In this document: in pieces, positions 12,350-22,539 of the stretch
How positions within the stretch are numbered: position 1 is the stretch's first letter
Layout of the letters: every line of letters starts with the position of its first letter
NCBI GenBank assembly: GCA_013407085.1
Contig: JACCGJ010020294.1
Location: 1-64,000 of the forward strand
Reading direction: 5' to 3'
DNA from: Atriophallophorus winterbourni
Taxonomy: Eukaryota > Platyhelminthes > Trematoda > Plagiorchiida > Microphallidae
DNA length: 64,000 nucleotides
Notes under the pieces: model-generated
The model's database searches: none
Told to the model about the DNA's origin: nothing
Seen by the model: only the letters and a program-made list of their open reading frames with translations
Position numbers and translations under genes: made by a program

Positions 12350-12800
12350 GTTTACTTTTACTTTACTTTTGTGCGACTATCTCCTCCTGGAGGATGAGTC
12401 GGCTTCAAAGAAGAATCTTGGGAATTTGGGTACAAAGCGGCGTCCCCAGCACCACTCGGCGTTTGTTCGAGTCAGCTTCTCTAGCCTTTGCACACCAAGG
12501 GCGACCTGTCAAGGCACAGGGGTTGCCAGAAAGAGGTGGTCTACCAGACTCTGTTCCAGTTTTTTCCCAGGGTTTCTCTCCGAGCTTTCCCGATCGGGTG
12601 TCCCACAAGGCACGGAGGTTTAAATGAGGGTTTTTTCTCCTTAATAATGCCCTACCCGGGCTAACGAGCTACTCAGCCCGAAGCAACCGTTTGTCAGGCG
12701 CCAGTCCTCGCCCTCTGCCCCTTCTCCTGTTGTAGAACAGTTCCTCCGGAGCTTATCCCCACTGCCACCCCCGGCTATTACAACCTTTGAGGCCAGTGGT
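12350..12800 (-). mobile_element. Non-autonomous, internally deleted RTE element
   Basis: Read on the minus strand, it begins with the GC-rich 5' region also seen at 27305-27760 and 62050-62340. Shared blocks are 'agccgggggtggcagt', 'ggagaaggggc', 'actggcgcc' and 'gtgcaaaggctagaga'. It passes straight to the RTE 3' end ('cgcacaaaagtaaagtaaaagtaaa'), with an AAAGT-type tail at 12352-12373. All EN and RT coding is missing. The region is locally GC-rich compared with its surroundings. It would need an autonomous RTE for mobility. Confidence 0.75.
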
Positions 12801-12932
12801 TCGCAAACAATGTGCCATGACACATGAGTTTGCCAGTGAAATTTGAATTTCAAAATGCCTAATATCTTCCATTTAGACTTTCCGCGCATACCGCCGATAT
12901 CAGCGGTTCCCATCCATTTAGCCGCGAAACGA

Positions 12933-13760
12933 TTACTGACATGATGGGTTTGCCGTTAACATATAAGGAGCTGGATAGTGTGATGTGATATAAAAAATGT
13001 TAGAAACCACAGCAGTACGTGAATTACAATGGTCCTTGTAACTGAGGCCATGTGTGAACCAAGTAGTTTTGCTCACAATAGTCATTTTAATTACATTCCC
13101 CACGAAAATCGCAATTTGAAATACGAAAATAACTGAGGCGATCTCTGTTCTGCAACAAGATGCAGTTTCAAGGACATGCGAACCTATGTGATATGTGAAC
13201 TCTACTCGATTCCCCACAGTCATGATCCTGCATTTGTTGAAGTTAAACGGCAGTTTGTTCTCCAACGACCAGCTGTGAAGCGTATCAAGATCCTTTTGTA
13301 ATAGCAGACAGTCTTCTGGACTACGAATGCTGCGCCAAATCTTTATGTCGTTCGCAAATAACGAAATGTTACATCGAACAATTTCCGGTATTTCATTGAC
13401 ATAAACCAGAAAGAGGATCGGACCAAGGACTGAGCCTTGGGGAACTCTGCTAGTTGCTGCAATTGGTTTGGATAATGCACCATCAACACGTGCCTGGTTG
13501 GTGCGATTTGCTCTAAGGTAGTCATGTAGTCCAATTCAAGCAACTTCCCAGTGATTACCAGCCTTCAAACTTCTGATAGAGGGAAGGGCAACATCTATCG
13601 AATGCTTTTGAAATATCTAAGTAACACGCGTGTATTGCTTGTCCTTTATCTACCGATTTTGTCCAATCATCTAGCGTTACCAGTAAATCAGAGAAACAGG
13701 AATAATTTCGTCTGAATCCATGCTGGTTCCTCGAAAGCAATGATTATTCTCGAACCCCCG
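12933..13760 (-). mobile_element. Decayed CR1 reverse-transcriptase segment
   Basis: Minus frames give, from the 5' side, 'RNQHGFRRNYSCFSDLLVTL' and 'YLDISKAFDRC' at 13740-13555 (RT motifs A/2a). Near 13430-13350 come 'GSVLGPILFLVYVNEIP' and 'LFANDIKIW', where the catalytic FADD is FAND, with the first Asp changed to Asn. Then 'LENKLPFNFNKC' lies at 13270-13230. The order is right but frames change several times and the C-terminus is absent. It is an inactive relic. Confidence 0.8.
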
Positions 13761-14161
13761 ACCATCACCATTGTAGTCCCACGCATTACGAACTGGGTTA
13801 CCGTTCACCGTTTGACCGATCACAATTAAGCGTTCATGAAACATTCTCCAGATTGACACACATGAGTAGCGTTGTCTGCCTGACCAGTCGTTTGTTGTGG
13901 TCGCCCAACCGATCGGATCTCCATGTCAGGCCCTCCGATTGGACACAGTGTAAGCTAAGACGGATTAAATCTGTTTAAGCGTTTTGTGGAGTATACGATG
14001 TTTATGTTTGTGCAGTGGGTGATAATAAATCACCTTTGTAACACAAGTTAGGCCGGTCGAAATGTAGACATCTCGATTTCATCTTTCTGTAGGGTGGTGC
14101 TTTTGGAGTCCTGGAAATACAGAACATTGAAAAAATAAAAACGGAAACAAGAAACGGTCGT
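13761..14161. other. Unassigned sequence
   Basis: No recognised coding. The stretch separates two CR1 relics. Confidence 0.4.
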
Positions 14162-14940
14162 ATAGACTCAAGATTCAAGATTTATGGTTGAAAAAGCAAT
14201 TAACTTTACAATAACCACAGGGTGGAAATATAGGTACAAATGTATATATATATATATATATGTATATATATGTATAAATAAAATCAAAATCAATGGGACG
14301 ATGATAGCTTATTAATAGTTTGGGAAAAATTCGGATTAGCTCTCATATAATCGTCAAGTTTTGATTTGAATATAGATAAACTGTTTGAGCTTACCAAATC
14401 GGAAGGTAGGGAATTCCAAGCAAAGCACACACGTACCGAATAAAAATACCTGCGGCAGTTCCGTTTGGAATGTGGTATTTCCAACCTGCAACCATGGCCA
14501 CGGCTGTTGCTGGAAGTTCGTAGGTGAAATAATATATCCAGGGGGTGGGAAACAGTAGTGAGTATTTTGTATGCGAGGATGAGATCATCTCGCATTCTCC
14601 TTTGTGCAAGTGTCCTCATTTCCAGTCGTCTGAGTTGCCCGGCGAATGGCATATTTTCGAGACCAATGACAAGCTTAGAAGCTCTCCGGTATATGCGATC
14701 CAGGAGTAAGATGTCTTTTTGGAACCATGGTGTCCAGGCTTGTGGTAGTAGTGGTATATCTTTCATATAGACTAGAAACAGTATTGGTCCAAGCACTGAG
14801 CCTTGTGGAACTCCGCTAGTGACATCGATGTTCTTCGATAATAGGCCGTCCACACGGACTTGGATGTGTCTGTTGCTGAGGTAATCTCTCCGAGGTCATT
14901 TTCCTCTGTCGTCCACTCCAGTTGTCGGAAGCTTTTCCTT
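14162..14940 (-). mobile_element. CR1 3' end with internal RT deletion
   Basis: A 187-codon frame (14290-14853) reads '[20 protein letters not shown]', 'FLVYMKDIPLL' and then jumps directly to 'PQAWTPWFQKDILLLDRIYR'. The sister copy at 20.3 kb shows that the catalytic FADD block and about 110 further residues belong between those points, so the copy has an in-frame internal deletion. The C-terminus is otherwise well kept ('CFAWNSLPSDLVSSNSLSIF'). The 3' end has the 'gattcaagattta' tail at 14166-14185 and a TA microsatellite at 14244-14272. Confidence 0.9.
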
Positions 14941-15700
14941 CTATGACCAGCTACTCAATGTATCCAAATTGTTTTGTCCCACTTTTGACTTGATTCACAT
15001 CATCTGCACCAAAAGAGAAACTGATCAAGTACCGAACCCAGTGGGATCGCTAGTTGCTTCGTTGTCCATAAACATCACACCATTGATACTACAGGTACCT
15101 TACGATCAACGAAGTCGACTCTTAATAATTAATAATAGCCTCTTACAGCATGCCTGGGCGTATAGAATGGTCCACGCGATCAAACACCTTGAATAAGTCC
15201 AAGTAACACACATGCACTCAATCACCCTCATCTACTACCTCTGTCCTGTCGTTCATCGTCTCCATTAGATTAGTGAAGCAAGAACGAAACTTCTGAAATC
15301 CATGTTACTCACTGAACAACAAGTTTTGGGTTTCGAGATGACTCATGATCTTTTAGCACACGATTCGCTCTATTACTTTTGAGAAGAAGATTATCGGGGC
15401 GGTAATTTGCTGGGTCAAAAAGAGTGCTACCTTTGTAAATCAGTGTCATAATTCCTCTCTTCCAGTGAGCTGGTAGAACACCTTCCATCAAAGATTGATT
15501 AAATCACAGAGTGGTTCACACAATTGACTGTAGCATAACTTTATGATTGCAGATGTGGTTCCATCAGCTCCTGAGGACTTGTGGACATTCAAACTGCGTA
15601 GGTAGTGCCGCACTATTTCAGAATTGAAGCATATATCGCCTATAGACTATGGCACGTTTGGTTCTGACAATTCTGATGGCATTAATGTATTCCAGTATAT
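14941..15700 (-). mobile_element. Decayed CR1 RT N-terminal segment
   Basis: Minus frames give 'LNVHKSSGADGTTSAI' (about 15590-15540), then 'LMEGVLPAHWKRGIMTLIYKG' and 'DPANYRP' (15491-15405). Weaker palm motifs follow near 15200. It differs in sequence from the adjoining 14162-14940 copy, so it is a separate, older insertion. Confidence 0.7.
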
Positions 15701-15726
15701 ATCATGATCGGGAATAACATAATACA

Positions 15727-16170
15727 ATTGTGTATGGAGAAATTGACACGCGGACATACCCTATGCCACTACACCGCTTATTCGATTATCCACGTTGTCG
15801 TCTCCTTGGAGCTTACAACATATTGAATACCGCAAACCCCCAATGGGCTCAAATATTGACTCCAAGTGTCCCCAAGTTACAACTCAATTGTAAACGACAT
15901 CTTTGCCTTGTTTTACGTGTAACAATCTACCCGAGTGTGCTGTAAACTCAAAAAACATGTTTATGAAAAATCTTGATGCCTTTTTAGTCCATAAAACATG
16001 CGTCAAAAAACTATGCACCCTGACACCATGAATATACATGGTCTTGAATTGCTCAGTAAGCAGCAAAAACCCGTATTCGTTTGTTACCTTATTCGTATTT
16101 CCCATATTAATCTGTGGTTTTCTGTAAAGCGGTATGCATTTTATACCATTAAAATTGAGTTGAATTGCTA
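15727..16170 (+). mobile_element. CR1 3' terminus
   Basis: The plus frame at about 15930-16025 reads 'CAVNSKNMFMKNLDAFLVH', the last residues of ORF2. A 3' UTR follows ('gaattgctcagtaagca' ... 'attaaaattgagttgaattg'). The same UTR ends the copy at 22886-23300, which confirms the subfamily and the 3' end. Confidence 0.75.
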
Positions 16171-16544
16171 GGAAATAAAAAAACACTATGGAATAGGAAA
16201 AGTACTTCAGATTTATTATCTGGCATCAAGGAAATGAATAAATAAATAAATTCTTAATTAATTTTTTCGCACATGACGACGTGAAAAACAAAAATAAGAA
16301 ACATGCATGGTTGATTAATGGGGCAAAAACAAACAAATACAGCAAAATGGAAACACAATGTAGACTATGGACTCTGTTTGCTGGAAAGGTTGGACGCGGT
16401 TGATGGTGGTCGGTGGGTGACAAAATTAAAAGCGGCTGGCTTGAAAATTCCAATTCAATGGTCAAATCAACAATGAACCAAATTTTTCAGAACATAGCGG
16501 TATATATCGCCATATTTATAGTTCCACAAACATAGGCAACAGCA
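16171..16544. other. Unassigned sequence
   Basis: AT-rich, no recognised coding. Confidence 0.4.
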
Positions 16545-16563
16545 AATAAGTATAAGAATTAAA

Positions 16564-16665
16564 TATTCATTTGCATGCTTTTCCGTCATTCACACCTCAC
16601 GACCGGTTTCGTGCTGTTTGCACTCATCAGGTAGGGACATTAAGATCAGCATCCGCATGCGCTTG
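16564..16665 (-). mobile_element. 102-bp hammerhead SINE-like element with 19-bp target duplication
   Basis: A 19-bp perfect direct repeat ('aataagtataagaattaaa') occurs at 16545-16563 and 16666-16684. It brackets a 102-bp insert that carries a full hammerhead core on the minus strand. The length and perfection of the flanking repeats point to target-primed retroposition. Related inserts are at 21356-21467 and about 24890-24990. Confidence 0.8.
16588..16640 (-). ncRNA. Hammerhead ribozyme motif, best-conserved copy
   Basis: Minus-strand order: stem I strand, CUGAUGA (plus 16624-16630), perfect 4-bp stem II GUGC/GCAC closing an AAACA loop (plus 16611-16623), GAAA (plus 16607-16610), stem III ACC/GGU, and the cleavage triplet GUC (plus 16601-16603). 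All invariant core bases are present. Stem III is a 3+3 palindrome (ACCGGU) with no loop, so folding within one molecule looks impossible. Two molecules, or two tandem units, could pair there. Self-cleavage is inferred, not shown. Confidence 0.75.
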
Positions 16666-16686
16666 AATAAGTATAAGAATTAAACA

Positions 16687-16891
16687 AGGTTATACTTGTA
16701 TGCAAACTGTTATATAGGGTTCGTACAACGAACCACGATGTTCAGACACAGAATCACAAAGTGATTCTTGGTCAAAGCACTCAAGGCGCTTATGGATGAC
16801 CAAAGTAATGTGTTGCTCACGTCCCCTGAACATCGTGGTTCGTTGTACGAACCCTATATAACAGTTGGCATACAAGTATAACCTTGTTTAC
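16687..16891. repeat. Long inverted repeat (59-nt arms)
   Basis: The arm at 16687-16745 ('aggttatacttgtatgc' ... 'cgatgttca') is the reverse complement of the arm at about 16832-16890, with a single mismatch seen. It results from head-to-head joining of two units of the hammerhead array. A transcript would form a strong hairpin with a loop of about 85 nt. Confidence 0.85.
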
Positions 16892-16929
16892 CACCTTTAT
16901 CCACTGTTGCAAAGCTCACTAACCTGATC

Positions 16930-16985
16930 TACTGTCTCCACCTGACGACGACAAACAGCCAGGAACCGGTAGTGGTGTGTAAGGG
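16930..16985 (+). ncRNA. Hammerhead-like motif with broken core
   Basis: CUGACGA at 16942-16948 and stem III ACC/GGU with GUA (16969-16971) are kept. The invariant GAAA has become GGAA at 16962-16965, and stem II is weakened. It is predicted to be inactive. Confidence 0.6.
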
Positions 16986-17171
16986 ATGGGGATGTGAGCA
17001 ACACATTACTTTGGTCATCCACAAGCGCCTTGAGTGCTTTGACCAAGAATCACTTTGTGATTCTGTGTCTGAACATCGTGGTTCGTTGTACGAACCCTAT
17101 ATAACAGTTGGCATACAAGCATAACCTTGATTACCTTTAATCCACTGTTTCAAGGCTCACTGAACCTGATC

Positions 17172-17228
17172 TTACTGTCTCCACCTGACGACGGCAAACA
17201 GCCAGAAACCGGTAGTGGTGTGTAAGGG
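17172..17228 (+). ncRNA. Hammerhead ribozyme motif in tandem unit
   Basis: CUGACGA lies at 17185-17191, stem II is GGC/GCC around AAACA, GAAA is at 17205-17208, stem III is ACC/GGU, and the cleavage triplet GUA is at 17212-17214. Stem I pairs CCAC before the core with GUGG after the cleavage point, four consecutive pairs. The stem II closing pair is imperfect (C opposite A). Confidence 0.65.
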
Positions 17229-17479
17229 ATGAGGATGTGAGCAACACACTACTTTGGTCAAGTATAAGAATTGTTATATAGTTCGATCGATCGATAGATA
17301 TTTGTCATTCCTTCGTGGCGTGGTATAAATGAGTATCTCGGCTATTGAAGAAGGCATGCCTAATTCGTCAGGCTACATTTCGGACGTATATCATAGATTA
17401 AGCAACTACGCAAATCGTTGACGTTTTCCGAATAAATAGCTCTTCGAACGAAATAGCTCATGCGAAAGAAATAAGTCTT

Positions 17480-17700
17480 AATATCTATCAATACATTGTG
17501 GTGCTCACATCCCCTGTGTAAAGGATGGGGATGTGATGTAGTGGTGTGTAAGGGATGAAGATGTGAGTACCACAAAACATTGGTCTTTCATAAGCGCCTC
17601 GAGCACTTGGCCAGGAATCACTATGTGATTCTATATTTGAACATCGTGGTTCTTTGTAAAATAAACCTACTCCACAGTGGCATACAGGTATACCTATATC
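17480..17700 (+). repeat. Diverged outlying unit of the hammerhead repeat
   Basis: The sequence repeats the unit landmarks 'gatgaagatgtgagtaccac', 'aagcgcctcgagcactt', 'gaatcactatgtgattcta' and 'gaacatcgtggttctttgta', with more changes. No complete hammerhead core is left, although the 'gtagtggtgtgtaaggga' 3' flank is present at 17537-17554. Confidence 0.6.
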
Positions 17701-18499
17701 TTAAAATGTATATTAGTGAAATCTTGATTAGGATAGCAAATTAGCTAGACTAAACAAAGTAAATCGGTCTTACAAGCAGACACATGGATGGGCTGACACG
17801 TCAAAACCGCACGAAAACACGTGATAGACGGACGGCAAGTGTGGTCGATAGAGTAATTAAATCTTGCGGTCAACAAAGACGTGATATGATCGGTTCGTGA
17901 ACTCCATCAAAATGAACGCGCGTGCATTATCAACGAAAATGCACGGTTTTCTTAATTACGAGAGTGGCATATTTTAGTGAATTTTAAATAACACTTGCAA
18001 ATATATCAATGCATTGCCTTTCACATTCCGGAATTAAAACCGAATATAAGTATTGGAAAATTCTTCATCAAATTGTGAAAGAAATATTCATTCATGCAGC
18101 CTTCAAACGTTGGGTAGATGAGAAAAATTATCTCTTTGAAATCAGAGTTTGATGAGGAGGTTATGGAACGAAACGCTCATAAAAGACCAATCGCCCACAA
18201 TGGCAAATATTTCGTATGAACAATTCCAAAACCTGCTCCCTCAGTACGCGTGGTGCTAACATAATCTGCCTGAAAATATGAAAATTTCTCACGTAGTAGA
18301 TGCAGTCGTTTTCTAGCATAACTAATAACCAGCGTAGGTGGCGTCGTAGAAATTAGCTATAAGTTATTTGGAGACCAGGTATAGAAAGCACTTCGACAAT
18401 CTATAGCTTTTCTATCTACGAAATCTTCCAGATGTCGTTCGTGCCCTGATGGTTGCTTAAGCGAGATGAGTAAGGCCAGCAGAAAGATTAAGGTCAAAT
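17701..18499. other. Unassigned sequence
   Basis: No recognisable coding or repeat in 800 bp. Confidence 0.45.
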
Positions 18500-19110
18500 C
18501 TTTATTCAGATTCAAGGATTTAAGGTTAAAACGTTAACACTTTACATCTTCACAAGATTACAGCATCAATAAAAACAAAATATCAAAAAATAACAGCATT
18601 AAACGAGTAGAGTAAATTCAATGATGTTTGTTTGCATATATAAGTCCGATTTCGCTTTAAATACCGCGAGGAAAGAAGGGGTAGGTGTAGGGAATTTCAG
18701 AAAAACATATAGCATGTATAGCAAAAATATGACGCCAAAATCAATTCGGGAAATTGGGATGTAATGGGATAGGGTATATGCACACTCTTAAAACAAATTT
18801 CAGGTGGATGTCTTTCGGTAGACACAATTCTATAGATGAGAATAATATTGCGTCGTATCCTCCTTTGGGTAAAGTCACATAAACCCAGACGTCGTAATCC
18901 TTCAGTGTATGGAACATTGCGAAGACGAATCACTAGCATTGTATTTCTGTGATCAAATTTATCGAAAGGGTAGTATTTTGGCGGCTAAGTAGCCCAGAAC
19001 CATCCCGCATACTGCATCACAGGACGAAGATCGAGATTCATTATCCTTAGTAACGTTACCAGCAGAAATTTTCTAAATATTCTTCGAAAGCTACCTAACA
19101 AACAGCTATA
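18500..19110 (-). mobile_element. CR1 C-terminal fragment (CR1-D-like)
   Basis: Minus frame 18697-18939 reads 'VIRLRNVPYTEGLRRLGLCDFTQRRI' then 'IILIYRIVSTERHPPE'. This closely parallels the end of the full-length CR1-D copy at 46.8 kb ('LRNVPYTERLRRLSLCDFTQRR', 'ILTYRIVSTEGHP'). The 3' end shows the 'gattcaaggattta' tail at 18500-18525. It is 5'-truncated near the TA microsatellite at 19110-19127. Confidence 0.8.
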
Positions 19111-19555
19111 TATATATATATATATCCGACAAGCCAGCCGAAATATTCAAATTTTCACTCATAACTAATGCCGAAAAACATAAATTCTGTGCAAATTACA
19201 AATAAAATATTCTGTGAAAATATAAATATCATATCAAAAAGATAATCTTGACCGTGAATACTCAAAGCGAACTCCTTTTAACTAAGATATCTCGATGAAA
19301 ATGGAATATTTCCTTAATCTGTCTGCATGAAACCTTTGTGGAAGGTAATAAGATATACTTAAATCGAGCCTTTCAAGATGGTCGAAATTTGGTGAGAGAT
19401 GGTCATGCAGTGTATTCAAGCAAACTGTTTTCAACATTGCTGCGAGAAGTAGGACGACACTTGACAAGAAACTTTGGTCTCGTTGGCGCTACATTTCCCG
19501 TCAAAGCCACTGCACACAAACGTAATAATACGGAAAACAATTCCTGAGTTCCAAT
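19111..19555. other. Unassigned sequence with TA microsatellite
   Basis: A TA run lies at 19110-19127. The rest has no recognised coding. Confidence 0.45.
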
Positions 19556-20580
19556 TTCAAGATTCAAGATTTATGGTAGAAAAAGCAATAAACTTTACAA
19601 TAAACATAGAGTGGAACAATAGATATAATCGTCAAGTCTTGATTTGAATATAGATAAACTGTTTGAGCTTACCAAATCGGAAGGTAGGGAATTCCAAGCA
19701 AAGCACACACGTACCGAATAAAAATACCTGCGGCAGTTCCGTTTGGAATGTGGTATTTCCAACCTGCAACCATGGCCACGGCTGTTGCTGGAAGTTCGAA
19801 GGTGGAATAATAAGTCCGGAGGTTGGGAAACAGTAGTAAGTATTTTATACGCGAACATTCTCCTTTGTGCAAGTTTCCTCAGCTCTCTTCGTCTGAGTCG
19901 CCCGGCGAGTGGCATATTTTGGAGTCCAATGACAAGCGTAGAAGCTCTCTGATATATGCGATCTAAAAGTAAGACATCTTTGTGGAGCTATGGTGTCCAG
20001 GCTTGCGTTGCATATTCTAGAACCGGGTGTATATATATGTTCATCATGAGAGGAAAACACCGCGGGGATAAACGTCCAAATATCCGCCGTAACATGCCAA
20101 ACAGCCGAGATGCGCTTTTGTAAACGGCTTCGCATTGTAGACCATTTTTCAAACTACCGCAAATCCAAACACCCAGGTCCTTTTCTTCTTCCGTGTACTC
20201 CAGGTTTCTGATAGGAAAAGCCAAGGTCACGGCCGATTTGAACGATCTTCGACTTTTGCATATTCAATCACAGTTTATTTTCGGATGACCAGTTGTACAA
20301 ATCATTCAAATCGTTTTGCAGCAAAATACAATCATCAACATTGCTGATTCGCCTCCATACTTTAATATCGTCAGCAAACAAAACCATCTTACTCTCATTT
20401 GGTATTGGTATATCGTTCATATAGACTAGGAACAGTATTGGTCCAAGCCCTGAGCCTTTTGGAACACCGCTAGTGACACCGATTTTCTTCGATAATAGGC
20501 CGTCCACACGAACTCTGATGTGTCTGTTGCTGAGGTAATCACTCATCAATTTATATACTCTTCCAACACTCGGCACCATC
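19556..20580 (-). mobile_element. CR1 3' half with intact catalytic RT block
   Basis: Minus frames give, in order: 20582-20268 'SDYLSNRHIRVRVDGLLSKK', 'GVTSGVPKGSGLGPILFLVY' and 'MVLFADDIKVWRRIS', with the FADD catalytic aspartates intact. At 20230-19988 are 'YTEEEKDLGVWICGSL' and 'YKSASRLFGMLRRIFGRLSP'. At 19915-19595 is the C-terminus through 'CFAWNSLPSDLVSSNSL'. The 'gattcaagattta' tail is at 19557-19575. Relatively few frameshifts make it the youngest of the three copies of this subfamily. The 5' end is truncated inside RT. Confidence 0.9.
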
Positions 20581-21131
20581 ATTTATTATTTATGGCATTG
20601 AAGCTAAATCCTGAGAGTGAAAGTATACAACTTATAAAGATTCCTGCATACAGAAGTTGTCTGAAAAGTACAAAAAATCAATTTCCTACGTGGTTCAAAA
20701 TCGCCGTCGTCCATTACAAACGGCCGCCTGATGAGTAGAAAATACTTGATACACATTTAACTTACAAATGCCCACGAGTCTCCCATTTTACTAATAATAG
20801 CCGAGGAATTTTGGCTAAGCACAATCATTTTCCACTGTATATGTTTTCAAAATCTAAACATGTCCTTTAGTCCACGACTGTTATGCCTCTCGTTCCTCTG
20901 CGTGTTATCGCATCTCCACGATCGAATTATTTCTGTACCGAAAAATCTCAGCTGACATTTTTGTTTTCATTAAACGCTGGATTTTTTCCAGTCATATCGA
21001 TCGGAGAGATGTTGTCGCGAATATTACGACTGAAAATGACCAATTTATCATTTCAACAATAATCGCGGATGAATAATTGATTCCTTTTTAAGATCGATAC
21101 TAGAATTACTTAATTTTGAGCTTGACTGACG
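20581..21131. other. Unassigned sequence
   Basis: No recognised gene or repeat. Confidence 0.45.
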
Positions 21132-21461
21132 TTGGCACGAATATACAATCTCGAATTATTCATTATATTTTTGATCTATTCTGAGACAGCTGATTGGGGG
21201 AAACTGGGATATTCGTGGAAGTTTGCCCTATGCGCAAGTGCTGTCGACCAGTTTGTCGACTATCCAGATTGCGCTAAGTTCAAGCACTATGAACAGAAAG
21301 ACTGCTCTGATTATTTACACCAGTGTAATGTATGGCGTGCAATTAAAAAGCTGATGACGATCTACATACATTTCCATCACACACCCATACCAAACGACCA
21401 GTATCGTGCTGTTTGCACACATCATTTAGGGACAGTAAGATCAGGATCCGCAGGCGCTTAA
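21132..21461 (+). other. Unrecognised Cys-rich open frame entered by a hammerhead SINE
   Basis: The frame contains a stretch with five cysteines over about 45 residues ('CASAVDQFVDYPDCAKF' ... 'CSDYLHQCNVWRAIKKL') before it runs into a hammerhead-bearing insert at 21356. The spacing (C-x10-C-x6-C) does not fit a CHCH domain exactly, and I cannot name a family. A second open stretch (21476-21676) continues just after the insert in another frame. It may be a disrupted host exon or simply chance. Confidence 0.25.
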
Positions 21462-21467
21462 AATATC
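21356..21467 (-). mobile_element. Hammerhead SINE-like element, 8-bp target duplication
   Basis: 'aagctgat' occurs at 21348-21355 and 21468-21475, bounding a 112-bp insert. On the minus strand the insert matches the 16564-16665 element: 'gcggatcctgatcttac', then the AAACAGCAC stem II, then the GGTC triplet. The core is mutated (AUGAUGU for CUGAUGA and GAUA for GAAA), so the ribozyme is dead. Confidence 0.65.
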
Positions 21468-21699
21468 AAGCTGATCTTTTAGAAGAGGCAGCAACAATGG
21501 AATATCGACATGTAACCGATCCCGATGTAATCGTATCAAATCGTATGAGTTTGACTCAGATTCAATGCATTAATTGGCTCAACCAATGTAACAGACAACG
21601 CACCGAAGGACTCATCTTACGAACACTTCGAAAATCAAAAAAAACCCATGGAGCTTGGTATTTCAAATTGTTGTGAGAAAATCAAAAGAAACGTTTAGC

Positions 21700-22539
21700 G
21701 GATCAACCACCCTTTTTTCAGCTTGGTCACGATTGGCCATTGGAATTCAATATGATTTTATGTTAGATAATTAATCATGTAAAATCCATCTAAAATATGG
21801 ATTCATCCATCAAGCGAAAACAGTTCCAGTATAAACTGAATATACCATGAAACAAAATATTCGATTGCATGCTTTTCCGTCACGCACCCCACGAGCGCTC
21901 TTTGGATAAACCATTGTTGATGTGATGCAGCTCGCTTTGCATTGTATAAACCCGAATCCCCGAAAATCATGTCTTCCTCTGAAACAAATTTATTAACATG
22001 TAGGGTGAATTCAGTGTGATATCGAAAACACACAGAAGGACTGAACAATTTTCGATTTTGCCAGATGAAGAACAGGTGGCGTCAACTATAACCGGTTTCG
22101 GATATCACTACGGGATGAAAAATAGATCAATAATGTGCCCATTCCGGTAACAGGTCAAACAGTTCAGTCACTTAAAAACTTACTGGCAAGAGAAGCCAAA
22201 TTTTTGTAGCATGGAAAAGTAAGTTTAAAACCTTTTATGCTTAGTTTCTGGATTACATACAATGTCTGCCAATCACAGAAGAATTATAAATGCAAAAAGA
22301 AGAAATGAAAGCTTTCACGTGTCTTTCAGAATGAAACGCCGCCAAACTAAGTTGGAGTGTCTACTCCTCAGAAATACGCAAACAGCGATTAATTTGATTG
22401 AGTAGATACAGCTGCACGACACACAGAGCTGTTTCGTGATCTTCATCAGCAGGAGTCATACAAATGTGTCCTGGTCGTGAGAGCATACATGTTTAGTCAA
22501 ACACAAACATGAAATACGTACGTGAGGTCGTGTGGTGTT
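21700..22539. other. Mostly unassigned sequence
   Basis: At 21865-21893 a short piece ('gcatgcttttccgtcacgcaccccacgag') repeats the 3' half of the hammerhead SINE without its core. At 22310-22460 there is a stretch with CUGAUGA and GAAAC on the minus strand but without pairing stems. Nothing else was recognised. Confidence 0.4.

Larger units (their letters stand above)
16682..17260. repeat. Composite array of about 243-bp hammerhead-containing units
   Basis: Unit landmarks, in plus-strand order, are 'gatgtgagcaacac', 'gaatcactttgtgattctg', 'gaacatcgtggttcgttgta', 'ataacagttggcatacaag' and a hammerhead core. One part-unit is inverted (16686-16832). Two plus-oriented units follow, with cores at 16942 and 17185, a 243-bp period. 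The array is bracketed by 'aagtataagaatt' at 16669-16681 and 17261-17273, the same target sequence used by the 102-bp element beside it. Tandem hammerhead units of this size are the known layout of metazoan retrozymes. Membership here is inferred. Confidence 0.7.

Noticed and set aside
20717..20745. CTGATGAG word near 20723 as another hammerhead
   Set aside because: There is no GAAA, no stem II and no cleavage triplet at the right spacing.
21132..21461. CHCH-domain mitochondrial protein (for example a complex I subunit)
   Set aside because: The cysteine spacing does not fit the twin CX9C pattern, and part of the frame is a hammerhead SINE.
22385..22460. Minus-strand CUGAUGA...GAAAC spacing like a hammerhead
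   Set aside because: Stem II cannot form between the two core parts and stem I does not pair, so only the short core words match.
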